A stretch of DNA of 64,000 nt, from positions 23,440,633-23,504,632 of the forward strand of contig CM019718.1 of assembly GCA_009760885.1 (NCBI GenBank), read 5' to 3'. This stretch comes from Achatina immaculata. Its lineage: Eukaryota; Mollusca; Gastropoda; Stylommatophora; Achatinidae. Positions 10,908 to 22,938 of this stretch are shown one piece after another. A program made the position numbers and the translations under genes. The first letter of the stretch is position 1. Each line of letters opens with the position of its first letter. The notes under the pieces are model-generated. The model was not told the DNA's origin. It made no database searches and was given only the letters and a program-made list of their open reading frames with translations.

Positions 10908-11822
10908 CTAGCTGATTACCCGGCGTTGCCCGGGTATTTATTTATCCCAATCAACAAAGTTCTGTTCATGTTCACAACCTTCTAGATGGTTCTACAATGT
11001 TCTATTCATTTCCACAGCCTTCTAGAAGGTTCTACAGAGTCTAGACGCTTCTACAGAGTTCTGTTCCTTCCATTCAACTAAACGTGGGCTTAGTTATCAT
11101 CAGGACTGTCACTAATCAGCTTAGAGACCCTGAAAACTATGGATTCGACACTAATTTCGGTCAATTTAGACACTATATTTTTCACCACTTCTCACCGCCC
11201 CCGCCCCCATGCCATTTGGGCTGAACTTGGACTTATACGGCATCGGGAGTTTCACTATTCATATAAGCGACCCCAACACCTATGGATTCCACCCTAATAT
11301 CGGTCGTTTTCGATTATATTTACATGTCGCCCCATCCCACACCCACCCCTAGGACTCCATGCCGATTGGGGCTGAGCTCGAAATTTATTGGCCTCTGGAG
11401 TGTCACTATTCATCTCAGCAACCCCAAAACCTATGGAATTGACACTAATATCGGCCGTTTTCGATTATTTGTACATGTCACCCAATGCCACCCCCACCCC
11501 TAGGGCCCCATGCCGTTGGGGGCTGAGCGTGTACTTAAACGGCATCGGGAGAGTAACTATTCATCTCAGCAACCCCAAAATCTATGGATTCGACACGAAT
11601 ATTGTTCATTTTCGATTATTTTTACATGTCACCCCGACCTCTAGGGTCATAGGGGTATCCTAGGGGTGATCTAACTGCCTCGGTGCACTGTCCATACTGT
11701 AAGTCATATATCTGCCAAGTTTGGTTGAAATTGCTCTAGGCGTTCCAGCGTGATACTGGAATATACATACATACATACATACATACATACATACATACAT
11801 ACATACATACATACATACATAC
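10908..11822 (-). mobile_element. Helitron-like non-autonomous element with terminal microsatellite, copy 1
   Basis: On the minus strand the 3' end has the stem ACCCGG, loop GCAACG, stem CCGGGT, six bases, then CTAG followed by T. This is the Helitron terminus pattern (GC hairpin a few bases before CTRR, insertion before T). The other end abuts an (ACAT)n run at 11762-11822 preceded by a CACGCTGGAACGCC-like block. The interior (about 11110-11660) carries four diverged ~140-bp repeats around a TATGGATTCGAC(A/C)CTAAT block. Copy 2 at 42934-43650 shares the interior but has lost the hairpin. No Rep/helicase gene is visible. Confidence 0.6.
11762..11822. repeat. (ACAT)n microsatellite
   Basis: About 15 uninterrupted tetranucleotides at the end of the Helitron-like element. 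Confidence 0.97.
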
Positions 11823-11948
11823 ACATGCTCATTTTTACATATATATAGGTTCACACAGTACATAAAGCAGTGTTTCTCAAAGTGGGCGATAATGCCCCCT
11901 GTTGGAGTTGGAAAGGAGCAGGGGTGGTGAAAGAAATAAATCTCATAA

Positions 11949-11950
<2 letters not shown>

Positions 11951-12010
<60 letters not shown>
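11951..12010. repeat. (TA)n microsatellite
   Basis: About 29 perfect TA units. Confidence 0.97.
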
Positions 12011-12013
<3 letters not shown>

Positions 12014-12593
12014 TTACACGTGTCTTTTTTTTCTTTCCCACCCCCTCCTCCCCCATCCAAATCCAAATCCACATTTACAAACAAAAACACACACACACAA
12101 ACAAATATACATTTATATCACAGACTCACACAAGATCAAAGAACATTTTATTATGCCGCCTCAACAACAGAACAGGTAGTGTTAATTAAAAATGCCCCTC
12201 GGCTTCCTTCTACCAGGTAACTCTGCTCACGCCTCGCGGACCGAGACCTGAGAGAATCACGTGTCTGCTAAGGTGAGTCATGTTTACAGCTGGGCCAAAT
12301 TTTAATTAAATCTTTGCCAGGCGACCCGGTTTGTTGTGGCTCCGTCGTGGATCATTGTTTGCAACAGTCACCGTGTTCCATTGCAGAGCCGGGACGTAAC
12401 GACCACGTCTGGTTAAACAAGTTCGAACACAAGCGCTGGGCAGACAGTACTGTCTGAGCTTTGAGACACCGGGCCGTACGTTGATCTGTGTGCTGTCTTC
12501 GAAGATTTAGAGATGTGAAGTACTCATTAAGCTTACAAAGTAATGTACTTGTAACAATATGCCCTGTTCCGTGTATTAGCAAGTAGGTGTGGA
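12011..12593. other. Unique, more GC-balanced sequence with a possible splice donor
   Basis: The stretch 12200-12560 is less AT-rich than its surroundings. CTGCTAAGGTGAGTCATG at about 12265 contains the strong donor consensus AAG|GTGAGT. No protein upstream of it was recognised, so this is only a hint of an exon. Confidence 0.2.
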
Positions 12594-12831
<238 letters not shown>

Positions 12832-12857
12832 AGACGCTGTTCGATTTGCCAGTGAAC

Positions 12858-13150
12858 AACCCATAGCTTACATGCTAGGGACAAAGTTGGTGAACCACAT
12901 CTCTTTGCTGGTACCCCTAGTAACAGGCGGCCAAGGGGCAGATATCATCAAAGTCCCCATGGTGGTGGAGTTTGCTAAAGAAGTACTGCACGCCCCTTTA
13001 CTCCACTCAGGGAGTAAAAAAAAAGCCACCCTCCCCATTACCCCCCCCCCCCACAAATCCTACACGATGCTGTTCCTCAACATCTTCACCATATCGGCTA
13101 CAAAGAACACCAAGCTCGCAGTCTCAGAGAGAATAAAGAAGAAGAAGAAG
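12858..13150 (+). repeat. Interspersed repeat family R, copy 2
   Basis: It shares GGTACCCCTAGTAACAGG, CCATGGTGGTGGAGTTTGC, TAAAGAAGTAC and CAACATCTTCACC with the other R copies. The 3' end reads AATAAAGAAGAAGAAG, a polyadenylation-signal-like hexamer running into a (GAA)n tail. Confidence 0.75.
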
Positions 13151-14324
13151 AACATGAAGAGGATCTGTATGCCTGACACCCTGTGGGGTTGTCATCTTTT
13201 TATGACTGTCTGTATATTTTTCTTTATGACTGATCTAAGAGGGTAGGAGGGGGGAAAAAGCTCTTACCCAAATAGCTCCAGAAAATGTGAACAAATAAAC
13301 ATGGAACCCTCCAGGCTGTTCTGGTGACGCCACGACTGAAGATCATTGTCAGAATCCAGCGGAAGTTTGCCGCGAGTTGGATTTAACGTTGTAGAAAATG
13401 TTAAAGTCACAAAAAAAAGAAGAGAGGTACGGCTCAACAAAAGTCCTGTTTTCTGTTTATTTGTTTCTGCTAATGCTCGCCTTCACAGCCTCAGATACTA
13501 CAGTTTATTGGATCAAACGCGTTTCCGTCAAAAGCAAGAGAATGTCGCATTCTCAGTAGCCACAGTAGAATTCACTAGTCACCCGTAGCATGGATCTAGT
13601 GGGGCTTGCCTGTCTGTCGAGCGATCTAAAGCTTTCTGTCCGTTTGTTGGTTGTAGAGTATTTCACTCGTTGATTAAAATTCCACTTTGAACAGTTGTTT
13701 GTCATCCACAGTAAGTACCTGGAAAGAAATACGAAATAAATTTTAGTGAAAATAAAGACAGTGGGAGCTTTAGTTGCTTTTTTCTCTTGACGAGTGTGTT
13801 CTTTTCTGTTAAAAAAATAGAAAGCAAAACAAAGATAGTATCAAGTGTTTCCCCAGAGAGCTTCCATATTTATAGCAAGGTGAAGGTCTTCCAAATTCCT
13901 GCGCCGCGGGGCAGGGTTGTATAAACAGTGCTACATGAAATGACAAACCAGCTCGCCTTCTGACTATGCTATTGACAATGTCTTCCTGCAACCTTTTTCT
14001 CAGAATCTGAAACTCTACACCTTATCAAGAAATGATCAGGAAACATCTAGGTCGCACGCACAGTGGAAGATGCGGATGTAAAGATGAAACCGAAGATTGA
14101 TTAGAACTTCTATTACGTGGTATATGAAAGTCGGAAGAAGGAAACACTGTTTAGGAAAGTGAGGTTTCATGGGCTTGTTGAATTCAGTTTGACGTTCCAG
14201 CTTGAGGTGACGAGAAATGAACGATTCATTAGGGGCTCCAGACGAATCCCAGAGCAATTAGTTGCTGTGTGCTGAAGGGAATATTGAAGAGAAGCTATGG
14301 TTATGTCCGGGGTGCGAAGATGAT
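13151..14324. other. Unique sequence, no gene recognised
   Basis: Short open frames without motifs. No splice-flanked exon candidate was convincing. Confidence 0.35.
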
Positions 14325-14490
14325 GTTCCTTCCTTCCTTCCTTCCTTTCCTTCCTTCCTTCCTTTCCTTCCTTCCTTTCTTCCTTAATTTCTTCCTTCCT
14401 TTCCTTCCTTCCTTCCTTTCCTTTCCTTCCTTCCTTCTTTTCCTTCCTTTCTTCCTTCCTTCTTTTCCTTCCTTCCTTTCTTCCTTCCTG
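14325..14490. repeat. (TTCC)n-rich microsatellite
   Basis: Imperfect TTCC/TTTCC repeats, purely pyrimidine on the plus strand except for a few bases. Open frames in it are repeat artefacts. Confidence 0.95.
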
Positions 14491-15500
14491 ACAAACAAAT
14501 AAACAAACAAAGTAACTAACTAACTAACTAACTACGTAAGAATAATATATTTTTGATGGGGGCAGTAATGACTGTTGTCTGTAAGATGTTATATGTGTAT
14601 TTACATTCTTGGTATTTTATCTTTACAGGTAAATGAAAGGCTGAAGGTTACACACGTTAACAGACTCACAGCTACAACAATCAAAGAAAACAAACACAAT
14701 CAATAATGCTCCTTCAAATAATCATACAGGTCATATTGACGTAAATCTTCCGTTTACATGGTTGGCAAAATCAAACAAAGAATCACCAGTTTATATTGTT
14801 ATTCATCAGCTATATCATTAAGAACACAATCATTAAAATGATGTCCTTAAATATTCAGATTCCTAGATTATCTTGATCGACGGTGGAACTTTTAAAGATT
14901 CAATTTTAACCCCTTGTACATAATCATACAAAAATCTCTAATCTTCATCATTGAATAATTGAGTATTTGATGTATTATAGGAACTAACTGGCCATAATTG
15001 TTGCAACATACATATTCATAAATTTCAGCAATACATTTTTATGTGCACATACATCATTGCACATTACCCAAAAAAAAGAAATCCCTCTAAATCTCACACA
15101 GACAAATGTTACATTAGAATTATACTTATTCAGGTACCTTTCAATTACCCTAGTCATACATAAGTGAGTCGGGATTGATCGGAGGAGTCGACAGCACAGC
15201 CTTGCACGCGTCCACATGACAGAAATATAAACCCCAGTATTAGCTTAACACGTACATGTTTATCCATAGAGAAAATACACTTTCATACGCTCTCGAACGA
15301 CAACATAACCTGACCCGATTGGTCAGCATATAAAATCCCGGCCTGGTGAAATTCTATCATGATATCTTTATGTACTGGGCCAGTAAGCCGATATTTTCTC
15401 AGAGCTGCGCACGTATGAAATTGACCAGTAACTGACACATTATTCCTTCTCTTAGGGTTGCCAAACAACCCAGGTAACTATGAGTTATCTATTCCATACA
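14491..15500. other. Unique AT-rich sequence with a short (AACT)n
   Basis: Five AACT units lie at 14514-14533. The rest shows no gene signal. Confidence 0.4.
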
Positions 15501-15501
15501 C

Positions 15502-15571
<70 letters not shown>

Positions 15572-15602
15572 GACTGACTGACTGGCTAACTGACCGACTG
15601 AT

Positions 15603-15655
<53 letters not shown>

Positions 15656-15980
15656 GACTGACTGACTGATTAACTAACTAACTAACTAACTGATTGACTA
15701 AATAATTAACTAACCGACTGATTGACTAACTAAATGATTAATAAACAAACAAATAAACTGACTGACTGATTACTTAACTAAAAGATTAACAAACAAACAC
15801 ATAAACTAACTAATTAACTAACTAACTAACTAAACAACTAACTGACTGACTGACTGAGTAACTGAATGATTAACTAATTAAATGATTAACAAACAAACAA
15901 ACTCGATGACTGACTGATTAACTAATTAAATGATTAACAAACGAACAAACAAACAAACAAACAAACAAATTAGCTAACTA
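15501..15980. repeat. (AACT)n-derived complex microsatellite
   Basis: Nearly 480 bp of tetranucleotides: mainly AACT, with blocks of GACT, GATT and AAAC that keep the 4-bp phase over most of the tract. Confidence 0.95.
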
Positions 15981-16782
15981 ATTTGGCGTTCCAGCCATTA
16001 CTAATAGCCTAGTAATACCAGCCCTAGTTGTTAACAAATCAAATTTTGTTTCGGAAACAACGAGAAACAGCAACAGATTTGATTATCAACAGAACACGTT
16101 TTGTTTCGCCTATTGATCTCAGTTAACCAAGAAGGGATAGACTGAATCTGAGACTGCACTGCAGTGAAAGGTCATGGATCTCCTCAAGTGTGACATAACT
16201 TTGATTGTGTCATCGATTAGTAGAAAATTCCTTGTAAATTTTTCCACTTGCCGGACTGTCCCAGGGCAGTTTTGAACAAAACAAAACATATGTTTTCCCT
16301 TCTCAAGCGTTTGCTTCGACTACTGGTGTCACGTGTTCTTTGAGCATGCGCAGTTAATGTTTTTCAGTCGCAATTGAAAAGCCACGTTATGTAATTTTTT
16401 AAAAAAAATGCATTGGCAGAAAAAAATAACAAGTTTCCGAAAGAATAAAATAATATTATGATCCAAGACAGAAAAATATCTGCTTTATGTTTAATTCATT
16501 TGATGTTTAATGTAACCAAATAATGTAACTGATATAATGAAAATATTTCTTGAAAATTTTACTTCATGGTTTCTAAGAAAACAAAAAGAATTCAAGTGGA
16601 TTCTAAGAATTTGTACATCAACACAGGAGAAAAAAAAATAATATTGTATTATTTAACTCACAAATAAACCTGGTAAAACTGTAGGAAATTTTCTTTATAT
16701 CCCGTTTTTCTGTCATTATAATGAGATTAATACATAGCAGTATATAATATGTGACGCAAGAGTGAATAATAAAAACCGAATA
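15981..16782. other. AT-rich unique sequence
   Basis: No coding signal. Several A-runs and no recognisable element. Confidence 0.4.
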
Positions 16783-17227
16783 TAGTAAAATCGTATTATA
16801 ACGGACATCAAGGAAACTGGCAAACTAGCTCGTTATATCCAAAGCCCGTTATATCCAAAGCCCGTTATATCCAAAGCCCGCTATATCCAAAGCCCGCTAT
16901 ATCCAAAGCCTGCTATATCCAAAGCCCGTTATATCCAAAGCCCGTTATATCCAAAGCCCGCTATATCCAAAGCCCGCTATATCCAAAGCCTGCTATATCC
17001 AAAGCCCGCTATATCCAAAGCCTGCTATATCCAAAGCCCGCTATATCCAAAGCCCGCTATATCCAAAGCCTGCTATATCCAAAGCCCGCTATATCCAAAG
17101 CCCGCTATATCCAGAAGAATATATATATATATATATATATATAAGAGTGCGGCAGAGACCTGCCGATATTGTCCATTATTACCAAGGCTCTGTTATAAAC
17201 GGTATCCGTTATAATGGGATTTTACTG
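16783..17227. mobile_element. Tigger/pogo-like MITE with internal 16-bp minisatellite
   Basis: The left end (T)AGTAAAATCGTATTATAACG and the reverse complement of the right end, CAGTAAAATCCCATTATAAC, are terminal inverted repeats. TA dinucleotides at 16781-16782 and 17228-17229 fit a TA target duplication. Ends of the CAGTAAAA...TATAACGG type and TA targets are typical of pogo/Tigger-derived MITEs. The centre (16834-17112) is about 17 copies of GCCCG(T/C)TATATCCAAA, followed by a (TA)n run. The repeat unit resembles the element's own subterminal GTTATA motif. No transposase is present. Confidence 0.7.
16834..17112. repeat. 16-bp minisatellite inside the MITE
   Basis: About 17 copies of GCCCGCTATATCCAAA with GTTATA and GCCTG variants. 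Confidence 0.97.
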
Positions 17228-17337
17228 TATATCATGTGCAATGAAAGATAAGTGATTGAAACAGGGAACTTTTAATAGGGGACAATAAATGAAAACGTAA
17301 TATGTTATAAAATAAGTAATAAGCATCAAGTGGAATG

Positions 17338-17680
17338 AATTCAAGAACAATGCAGAGATAAGACAGATGACTGAACAACAACCAGTCTCATGGGTGATCA
17401 GGAAAAGGAGATGGACATATGTTGGTCACTTGATGAGAAGAAATGATCTGAGAATCCCAAAACAAGCTATCAAGTGGAACACAACAGGCCGAAGAAAAAG
17501 AGGCAGACCGCGTGAAACTCTGAAGAGGACATTATTAAGAGAGGCCAAATTAACCGGCATAAAATCCTTTGATGAGGTTGAAAGACTCGCCGAAGACAGG
17601 AAAAATTGGCGAACTACTTTGCGAGCCCTATGTGACGTTTAACGGCACGGGAAGGATATAAGATTTAAGATATAAGAATC
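17338..17680 (+). pseudogene. LINE 3' end, family B copy 1
   Basis: C-terminus of a non-LTR retrotransposon ORF2. WVIRKRRWTYVGHLMRR is followed by RKRGRPRETL, then DEVERLAEDRKNW and RALCDV with a TAA stop at 17639-17641. This 'W-GH-R / RGRPR / RLAxDRxxW' layout is typical of RTE-type and related LINE tails. The open frame 17367-17642 is intact here. A short 3' UTR ends in an (AAGATATA)-like tail. Three more copies occur at 20228-20470 (-), 26070-26412 (+) and 33350-33745 (+). Confidence 0.85.
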
Positions 17681-17794
17681 ATTTTCTTATGTTACATTTT
17701 ATGTTGTCTGCTGTTTGCACTTACACGCTGGCTCCAGCCGTTCGACCAGAATTCTCACTGGGTATTGACTCTTCCACTCCTGAATTATTTTCCA

Positions 17795-18795
17795 TGGCGT
17801 GGCCAGAATACATGGGATTTCCAACACATGTGATACAACTAATATCACTGCTGTATCTATGCCAACAGGCAGCAGTAAGAATAAATGGTGAAACAACAAC
17901 TTGGTTTGACATAAAACACGGGGTCCGTCAGGGGTGCATATTGTCGCCTTACTTATTTAACTTGTATACTGAAAATATAATGAGGAATGTTAGAGAAGAT
18001 GTAGACAAAGAATATTACGATGCCATAACATTGGAGGCAATGCAATATCAGAGATTAGATATGCTGATGACACAGCATTACTGTACACAATACAAAAAGG
18101 AATGGAAAAACTAATTACGTTAGTCTATAAGAATAGTGAAGAGCAAAACCTTTATCTTAATGCGAAGAAAACCAAATTGATGACAACTGACAAGACAAAC
18201 AAGGCAGATGAGATATATATCAATGAGGAAAAACTGGAAGAGATGGAGAGTTTTGAATATCTTGGATCATTATTAACTAATAATGGAGATACATTGAGGG
18301 AAATTAAAAGGAGGACATCTATCGCTCTTCAGAAAATAAAACAACTAAAGAATCTGTGGAGAGGAACAGACAGAAGTACAAAAATAAACTTTTAAAGGGC
18401 ATGCATATTTCCCATCACAACATATGCCTGTGAGACCTGGACACTTAACAGAGAAACACATAAACGCCTTTGAATGTAAATGCTACAGAAGAGTCCTTCA
18501 GATATCTACAATAACTTAATATTGAAGAAGCAGGCTAGTAAGGAAGACTAAACAGACAAAACTTTAATATTTTGGAGATGTTAAACGTCAGGATAATCTA
18601 GAGAAGACCGTCTTGTAAGGATACATAATGGGAAAAAGAAAGAGAGGAAGACCAAGGCGAAGATGGCTGCAAGATATCTTTGATGATCTGCGAATGGATG
18701 CATCAGCAGCAGGGCATCTTGCTTACAACCGAGAGACCTACAGGAGTGCTGTTAGGGAGGCAATGTTCGGCAAGGGACATGCAAATGACTGACTT
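17795..18795 (+). pseudogene. LINE family C copy 1 (reverse transcriptase core to 3' end)
   Basis: This is the longest reverse transcriptase remnant in the window. The GVRQGCILSPYLFNLY motif lies in one frame (about 17920-17967). The catalytic YADDT lies at 18060-18074 in another frame, so there is at least one frameshift between them. LNAKKTKLM, FEYLGSLLTNNG and the RWLQD tail follow, with further breaks. A TAA lies after KINF at 18393-18395, and the ACETW region and everything 3' of it carry several indels and a TAA within the 3' RGRPRRRW region's lead-in. The tail is TGAC-like after GHAND. Related copies are at 59174-59880 (+), 19560-19760, 29340-29575 and 34580-34830 (all -). Confidence 0.85.
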
Positions 18796-19559
18796 ACTGG
18801 CCAGAGTACTTGCTGTGTAGAAACTACAGTATAAAGAAGGTGGAAGGAAGTTATGCTACAATTTAAAAACGTGGACTGGATTAGAAATGTGCTACTTTTC
18901 ATTTTATTTAGATTTACAATATCAATCAACTGTGCAAGTGTTGTTTTGGAGCAAGATAAATGACATGATACACATCATAGCTTGACAGTCTATCACAGAG
19001 AACAGAGTAATGAGATAAACCTCAGAAACAGAGTTTTACCAAAAGAACCAAAGGAAGTGTTTCTTAGAAGCTTGTACATCCTAGTTAATTCCTGTCTCTT
19101 TTGGTGAATTCTACCTGCATTCTTATACAAAACAACCGCATAACAGCGTAACAGTCAGCGTTGAAATAGTGTTGATTGTAAGCTGTGATTATAACATTTT
19201 TACTACGTCTACTTTTCATTTTTACTACAAATGCACGAGTCTTGGAACAACTACAATCGCAAAATGAAATTCTCAGAAAAATAAGGATGAAAAAAAATTC
19301 CACAAACTTTGACCATGTCCAAAGAGATATTAATATACTGAAGACGGTACTAGAAGGAAAAGTGGAAGAAAAGACGCAGAAGAAGACAGGAGATGCAGAT
19401 ATGAAGGAAACATAGGAGAGCGGGCAGGATACAGCCTGGCTTAGTGTATCATCAAGGCCGGGGCGAGAAGATTCTTTATCGCCGGCTTTCATACCGGAAC
19501 ACGGCACATCATGATGATGGCGACTACGTCTAAAACTTGTCTGAAGATGCGACGAAAAA
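18796..19559. other. Unique sequence with a possible LINE-A-type tail at 19490-19515
   Basis: GGAACACGGCACATCATGAT at about 19495 resembles the last codons and (GAT)n tail of family A (CGGCACGGCACATCATGATG). An open frame at 19185-19415 (+) encodes a charged, coiled-coil-like peptide that I do not recognise. Confidence 0.35.
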
Positions 19560-19760
19560 CATTCATTCATTCATTCATTTGCATGTCCCTTGCGGAACTT
19601 TGCCTCCCAAACAGTTCTCCTGTAGGCCTGTCTGGTGTGAGCAAGATGGCTTGCTGCTGACTTTCCATGATTGCTGTTTGGGTTTCTTGGTATATTTCCA
19701 GAAGATAGTTTACCATTGCTTTCCTTCCGGGCAGTGACTGTACTAGTCAGTGACCGTAGC
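19560..19760 (-). pseudogene. LINE 3' end, family C copy 2 (short)
   Basis: On the minus strand the last codons match the AKFRKGHANE ending of family C, with the stop in a (TGAA)n run that reads CATTCATTCATT on the plus strand at 19560-19579. Only the terminal 40 or so codons are recognisable. Confidence 0.7.
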
Positions 19761-20168
19761 AAAACAGCGACTAGAATAAAAATGAGTGATTAGTAAAGCT
19801 GGGAAAACATATTAGTTGTAGCATAAAGATAAGCAGGTGGGATACTAAAAAAAAATTAAACAGATACACACATAAAGAAAAAAAAAAGAAATGAATACTT
19901 ATTCCAGAAGACTTGTTGGGAGAAACGGATAACATAAGCATAAATAAACATGAAAATAAAAATATATTATTTGACAAGTTGTCTAAATACCTCCAAAGTG
20001 TGATAAGTATCTTTTTTTTTAACCTGAAAGATACAAATAAAAATGAACCGACACGAAATAGTCTTGGAAAAATACTTGATTTTATTACGTAAATGCCATG
20101 TTTGGATATCACTAGATTTTGTTTTGTTTGATTACGTTTGAATGGAGGAATACATGACCTGAGACATC
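19761..20168. other. AT-rich unique sequence
   Basis: No gene signal seen. Confidence 0.4.
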
Positions 20169-20226
20169 GTTGCTCTTTATTACAATAAAGTAACAGAATT
20201 GCTCTTTATTACAATAAAGTAACAGA
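20169..20226. repeat. 29-bp tandem duplication containing a palindrome
   Basis: Two adjacent identical copies contain CTTTATTACAATAAAG, whose arms CTTTATT and AATAAAG are complementary around AC. Confidence 0.95.
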
Positions 20227-20227
20227 A

Positions 20228-20470
20228 CACAGTTTTGTATCTTACACCTACATCCTTTCCGTGCCGTTAATCATAACATAGGGCTCGTAAGGTAGTTCGC
20301 CATGTTTTCCTGTTTTCGGCGAGCTTTTCAATCTCATCAATGGATTTTATGAATACGAATTTGGCCTCTCTTAACAATGTCCTCTTTAGAGTTTCACTTG
20401 GTCGACCTTTTTTTTTCTTCAGCCTGTTGTGTTCCATTTGATAGCGCGTTTTAGGATTCTCTGACCATTG
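20228..20470 (-). pseudogene. LINE 3' end, family B copy 4
   Basis: The reverse complement carries the family B tail, with GTTTAACGGCAC-like 3' sequence (plus-strand CCGTGCCGTTAATCATA) and the EIEKLAENRK region. It is more diverged than copies 1 and 2. Confidence 0.75.
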
Positions 20471-20514
20471 TCTTGAATGTGAAATGTGCGCCTGCTTGGA
20501 GACACAGAATTCTG

Positions 20515-20703
20515 GACTTTACAGCTTGCTCTGGTCTTTATAACTCGCTCTGGTCTTTACAGATCGTTCTTGTCTTTATAGCTCGCTCTGGTCTTTATAG
20601 CTCGCTCTAGTCTTTACAGCTCATTCTTGTCTTTATAGCTCGCTCTGGTCTTTATAGCTCGCTTTTGTCTTTATAGTTTGCTCTGGTCTTTATAGCTCGC
20701 TCT
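20515..20703. repeat. 19-bp minisatellite, about 10 copies
   Basis: Unit GCTCGCTCTGGTCTTTATA with point variants. Confidence 0.95.
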
Positions 20704-20797
20704 GTACTGGGGCTAATAGCTAAATTGCTGTGGGTTCTCTACAAGAGCAAAAATAAGTGTGGTAAAAATAGTGTTTACTGTAAAAATTTGGTTGCAC

Positions 20798-21142
20798 ACC
20801 TCTAGTTCTCTCGAGTCACACCTCTAGTTCTCTCGCGGCACATGTCTAGTTCTCTCGCGACACATATCTAGTTCTCTCGTGGCACATCTCTAGTTCTCTT
20901 GCGGCACATCTCTACCTCTCTCGCGGCAGTCTCTAGTTCTCTCGCGGCACATCTCTAGTTCTCTCGCGACACATCTCTAGTTCTCTCGCAGCACACCTCT
21001 AGTTCTCTCGCGGCACATCTCTACTTCTCTCGCGGCACACCTCTACCTCTCTCGCAGCACACCTCTACCTCTCTCGCAGCACACCTCTACCTCTCTCGCA
21101 GCACACCTCTACCTCTCTCGCGGCACACCTCTACCTCTCTGA
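20798..21142. repeat. 22-bp minisatellite, about 15 copies
   Basis: The unit contains CTCTAGTTCTCTCGCGGCAC. The second half shifts to a CTCTACCTCTCTCGCAGCAC variant in successive units. Confidence 0.95.
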
Positions 21143-22379
21143 CGGCAAACAGTGTGAAAAATTGTGGACAAGGTCTCAGGCAGGACTTGAACCACGGACC
21201 TAGCTGTGCGAAAGAAACAAACAAACCATCACGCCACTCAGTCTGGATCTGGAGGAAGAAAGTTTGGGACGAAATATTTGGAAAACGAGAACAACAGACA
21301 CGAATTATCCACAGAAAGAGGTACTCTGACATAGTTTTATATCAGGTGTCATCACAGCAAGTGACATAGCGAGAGATGATCCAAAGGGAGACAACATAAA
21401 CTGGGATGACAGCACATGGCAATGAGTGTCCATCATAGAAAATACACAAATAAAGCAGAAGAGACACATATAAACACACATATACATATATGTCGTTGCA
21501 GTAAACAATTCTAATAAGTGACTATCGACGTCGGGAGAATCACAGTCGACAGCGGTAAACCCCAGCAGAATTATAAGGAGAACGTGACATCCCAATGCAG
21601 ATGATGGTACAGCTCTTTCCTACTCATCTTCCGATGCTCCTTGCAGCTCTGCTATTTTCCCAGACGTATTGCCCAGTCTTCGTGGGATATCATCAGAACG
21701 TAGAAGGTGTAACTGCAACATGGGGGAGGTAGCTTCCTCCACGTAAGGGTCGGAAAGGAAGTAGGAAACTGGCTTTTTACTAATAATTTTTATGCTTAAT
21801 TATATCAATATATTATTGGTGAAGAAAATGTAGGCCCGACAACGATGGTGAGACAACGTAGAAGAAGATAAACGCGCTCTTTGAATCGACAATTGGCAAG
21901 AAAAGATCTGGAACAGAGAGGAATGGAGGCGTGTCTTGACTGCTGTGATGAGGCTCAACGGCTCGGAAAGCAGCTGATTTTCAACAGCTGCTCAAAGAAG
22001 AAGAAGAGAAAGAATTATTGGTAAAAGTCGGGCACTTCCAATATTTTTAAACGAAATGTGCCAAAAGGGACTACATCATACCCTCTTAAGATGTGCAGTA
22101 TCACTCGTGATATCACTGATACTCTAAACACCACACTTTCTGAGGCAGACGTTCTGAGTAAACAACGAGGCTTTTTCAAACTGGTTATTAAAGGAGTTAT
22201 GTTCTCCAAAGGACACACCCAGCGCTTCATCAGTCCTTGTTTTTCTCATTTATAAACTTTTTTTTGCACTTCCTCTACGGCGTCCCAAGTCCATAAATCA
22301 TACAACACGACATCTGTCAAGTCAGCACTAAGACGAAGACTGCCAGGATTAAAAACTTAGATTAAAAATTAATTGAATT
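21143..22379. other. Unique sequence, no gene recognised
   Basis: A short (CA/TA)-rich segment lies near 21470-21492. Open frames are short and lack motifs. Confidence 0.35.
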
Positions 22380-22938
22380 TGGAGCTCATTTGATTACAAA
22401 CTATGTGACTGGAAACATCTTTGGACTAGACGATTCTTAGATTAGAAACTATAGGACTATAAACTTTATAAGCAAGTTCCTATGATAGCACGATTGCTAT
22501 TCATTCTTAGATTAGCCAATTATTTGATTAGAAATGTCTTAGACTACATAGTTATTGGATTATACGTATTTTAGGATATAAAGATATTGAATTAGAAACT
22601 TATTAGATAAGAAAGTTATTGCATTAGAAACTTTCTAGATTAGAAAGTTACTAGATTCGAATTTTCTTAGATTAAAAAGTTACTAGATTCGAATTTTCTT
22701 AGATTCGAAAGTTACTGGATTTGAGACTTCTTAGATCGAAAAGGTATTGTATTAGAAACGTTTTGGATTAGAAAGTTATGGGTTTAGAAATTTCTTGGAT
22801 TAAAAGATTATCGAATTACAAAAAAATTATCGGATTAGAAAGTTATCTGATTAAGAAGTTATTGGATTAGAAACTTACTGGATTATAAACTTCCAAGATT
22901 ATAAAGTTATTTGATTTGAAAAAGGTATTGGATTAGAG
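22380..22938. repeat. Degenerate ~16-bp minisatellite, left part
   Basis: Diverged units of the form GGATTAGAAAGTTATT / GGATTAGAAACTTCTT. It is interrupted by the LINE at 22939-23431 and resumes at 23432. Confidence 0.8.
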
